Program-made: the position numbers and the translations under genes
Part shown: positions 63,014 through 64,000 of the stretch, piece by piece
Numbering within the stretch: the first letter of the stretch is position 1
Layout of the letters: each line of letters starts with the position of its first letter
Notes under the pieces: generated by a model
Seen by the model: only the letters and a program-made list of their open reading frames with translations
Told to the model about the DNA's origin: nothing
Database searches by the model: none
Assembly (NCBI GenBank): GCA_965246905.1
Contig: CBDFFZ010000010.1
Span: 177,241 to 241,240 of the forward strand
Direction of reading: 5' to 3'
DNA length: 64,000 bases
Origin: UBA1952 sp965246905
Lineage (GTDB): Bacteria > Bacteroidota > Bacteroidia > Chitinophagales > Chitinophagaceae

Positions 63014-64000
63014 ATGAAGCTTACAACCAGTACCGTTACCGATCTCTTATCAAGAGCTAAGCTTACTTTTCAGGGCGATGATCCTGCCCGTAAATACATC
63101 TATGAAGCGCCATTGCGTGCAGAGCTGTATAGTGCTGATCAGATGGAACTCCGGGGCAGAGCTGTCGCCAAAGCACACAAGCTACTCACCGGAAAAGCGC
63201 CTAATCAACTGCTCAGGCGCCTCGCGGATAATGAACGCATTCTTTTTGAAGTGCGTGACCTCCTTGCAGAATCCGTCCAGGCAAACAGCAGGATCACCCC
63301 TGCGGGCGAATGGCTGCTGGACAATTTCTACCTCATCGAGCAACAAATAACGCTTGCAAAAAAACATTTCCCCAAAGGCTACAGCATGGGCCTGCCACGC
63401 TTGGCGGAAGGCCCCGCAGAAGGCTTGCCCCGGGTTTATGATATTGCCCTGGAGATTATCTCGCATAGTGATGGCCGGGTGGACAATAGCACACTCAATG
63501 GATTTATCAACGCTTACCAGCAGATAAGCAAGCTGACTATCGGTGAGCTATGGGCCATTCCAATAATGCTGCAGCTCGCGCTCATCGAAAATCTGAGGCG
63601 GGTAGCTGCACGCATTGCCCTCGACAAGCTGGATCAGAACCTGGCTAATTACTGGGCAGAGCAGATGATGAAAACAGCAGATGAAAATCCTAAAGACCTC
63701 ATTTTGCTGCTTGCCGATATGGCGCGCTCAAACCCGCCGCTGGAAAGTGCCTTCGTTGCAGAGGTCAACCGCAGGCTGCTTGGCAAAGGCCCTGCACTGG
63801 CCATGACGCTCACCTGGATGGAGCAGCAGCTTTCAGGAAGGGGTATTTCGAGCAATGAGCTGGTTCATTTCGAGAACCAAAAACAGGCATCCGACCAGGT
63901 ATCCGTAAGCCACAGTATCGGCAGCCTAAAATTTTTAGGAGCTACGGATTGGCGCGCCTTTGTGGAAGGGGTTAGCAGTGTGGATACCATACTAAAAAAT
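63014..64000 (+). CDS. Cyclic beta-1,2-glucan synthase-like protein (3' end outside window)
   Basis: 329 residues of an open frame from ATG 63014 that runs off the right edge. It matches the N-terminal part of NdvB/ChvB-type proteins: ITPAGEWLLDNFYLIEQQIT, GLPRLAEGPAEGLPRVYDIA, LTIGELWAIPIMLQLALIEN followed by LRRVAARIA. The full-length family (over 2800 residues) carries a GT84 glucosyltransferase and a GH94 phosphorylase domain, neither of which is reached here. Products are cyclic periplasmic glucans used in osmoadaptation. Whether the remainder is full length cannot be seen. Confidence 0.88.
   Translation, partial: MKLTTSTVTDLLSRAKLTFQGDDPARKYIYEAPLRAELYSADQMELRGRAVAKAHKLLTGKAPNQLLRRLADNERILFEVRDLLAESVQANSRITPAGEWLLDNFYLIEQQITLAKKHFPKGYSMGLPRLAEGPAEGLPRVYDIALEIISHSDGRVDNSTLNGFINAYQQISKLTIGELWAIPIMLQLALIENLRRVAARIALDKLDQNLANYWAEQMMKTADENPKDLILLLADMARSNPPLESAFVAEVNRRLLGKGPALAMTLTWMEQQLSGRGISSNELVHFENQKQASDQVSVSHSIGSLKFLGATDWRAFVEGVSSVDTILKN

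Overview
The window looks like chromosomal DNA of a gliding-type Bacteroidota, most plausibly a member of the Chitinophagales. The evidence is two giant secreted proteins with the gliding-motility/type IX C-terminal domain, a bacilliredoxin (YtxJ), Bacteroidota-type promoters (TTTG, 19-20 bp, TAnnTTTG), lipoproteins and LptC-type envelope genes, a type VI tube protein of the Bacteroidota kind, and almost no Shine-Dalgarno sequences. The genus assignment is inference only.

Layout. 1-5.5 kb: a two-component pair (TPR histidine kinase and LuxR-type regulator, cut by the window edge) and an envelope/cofactor cluster (coaX, outer-membrane protein, lptC). 6.3-14.8 kb: ytxJ, an RND pump with its TolC partner but no adjacent membrane-fusion gene, a LUD-domain protein with a truncated haemoglobin, adenine deaminase, and a small membrane protein. 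14.9-21.1 kb: two tandem giant adhesin-like proteins. 21.2-35.2 kb: housekeeping genes (glycosyltransferase, LysM/RlpA-like protein, rRNA methyltransferase, purB, xerD, aroQ, fmt, an ECF sigma operon, a metallo-beta-lactamase-fold hydrolase, rodA and PBP2). At 35.35 kb is a tRNA-Gln with its own promoter and terminator. 35.8-40.1 kb: a two-component system flanked by two methionine-rich repeat proteins, followed by a thioredoxin-like lipoprotein.

40.2-51.6 kb is the most striking part, a defence island. A PLD-nuclease/SNF2-helicase gene is broken by one base at a run of nine A. Next comes a 1208-residue type IIG-like restriction-methyltransferase. Its C-terminal specificity half lies in a 2.37-kb segment bounded by a perfect 76-bp inverted repeat. 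The inverted, silent alternative specificity half lies between the repeats, and a serine invertase gene sits directly outside. One repeat ends inside the catalytic NPPY motif, so inversion would swap the target-recognition region in frame. A GIY-YIG protein and an unrecognised, translationally coupled gene pair follow.

51.7-58.3 kb is accessory DNA. It holds an unknown gene with a decayed partial second copy, two arrays of five 42-bp tandem repeats, an ArsR/AHSA1 operon with a clear operator-promoter, and three small unrelated genes in the same orientation (DUF1801, a DUF1579-like protein and an unknown). 58.4-64 kb: a large hybrid two-component propeller sensor kinase, a decayed IS3-family remnant, an orphan type VI tube protein, and the start of a cyclic beta-1,2-glucan synthase-like gene cut by the window end.
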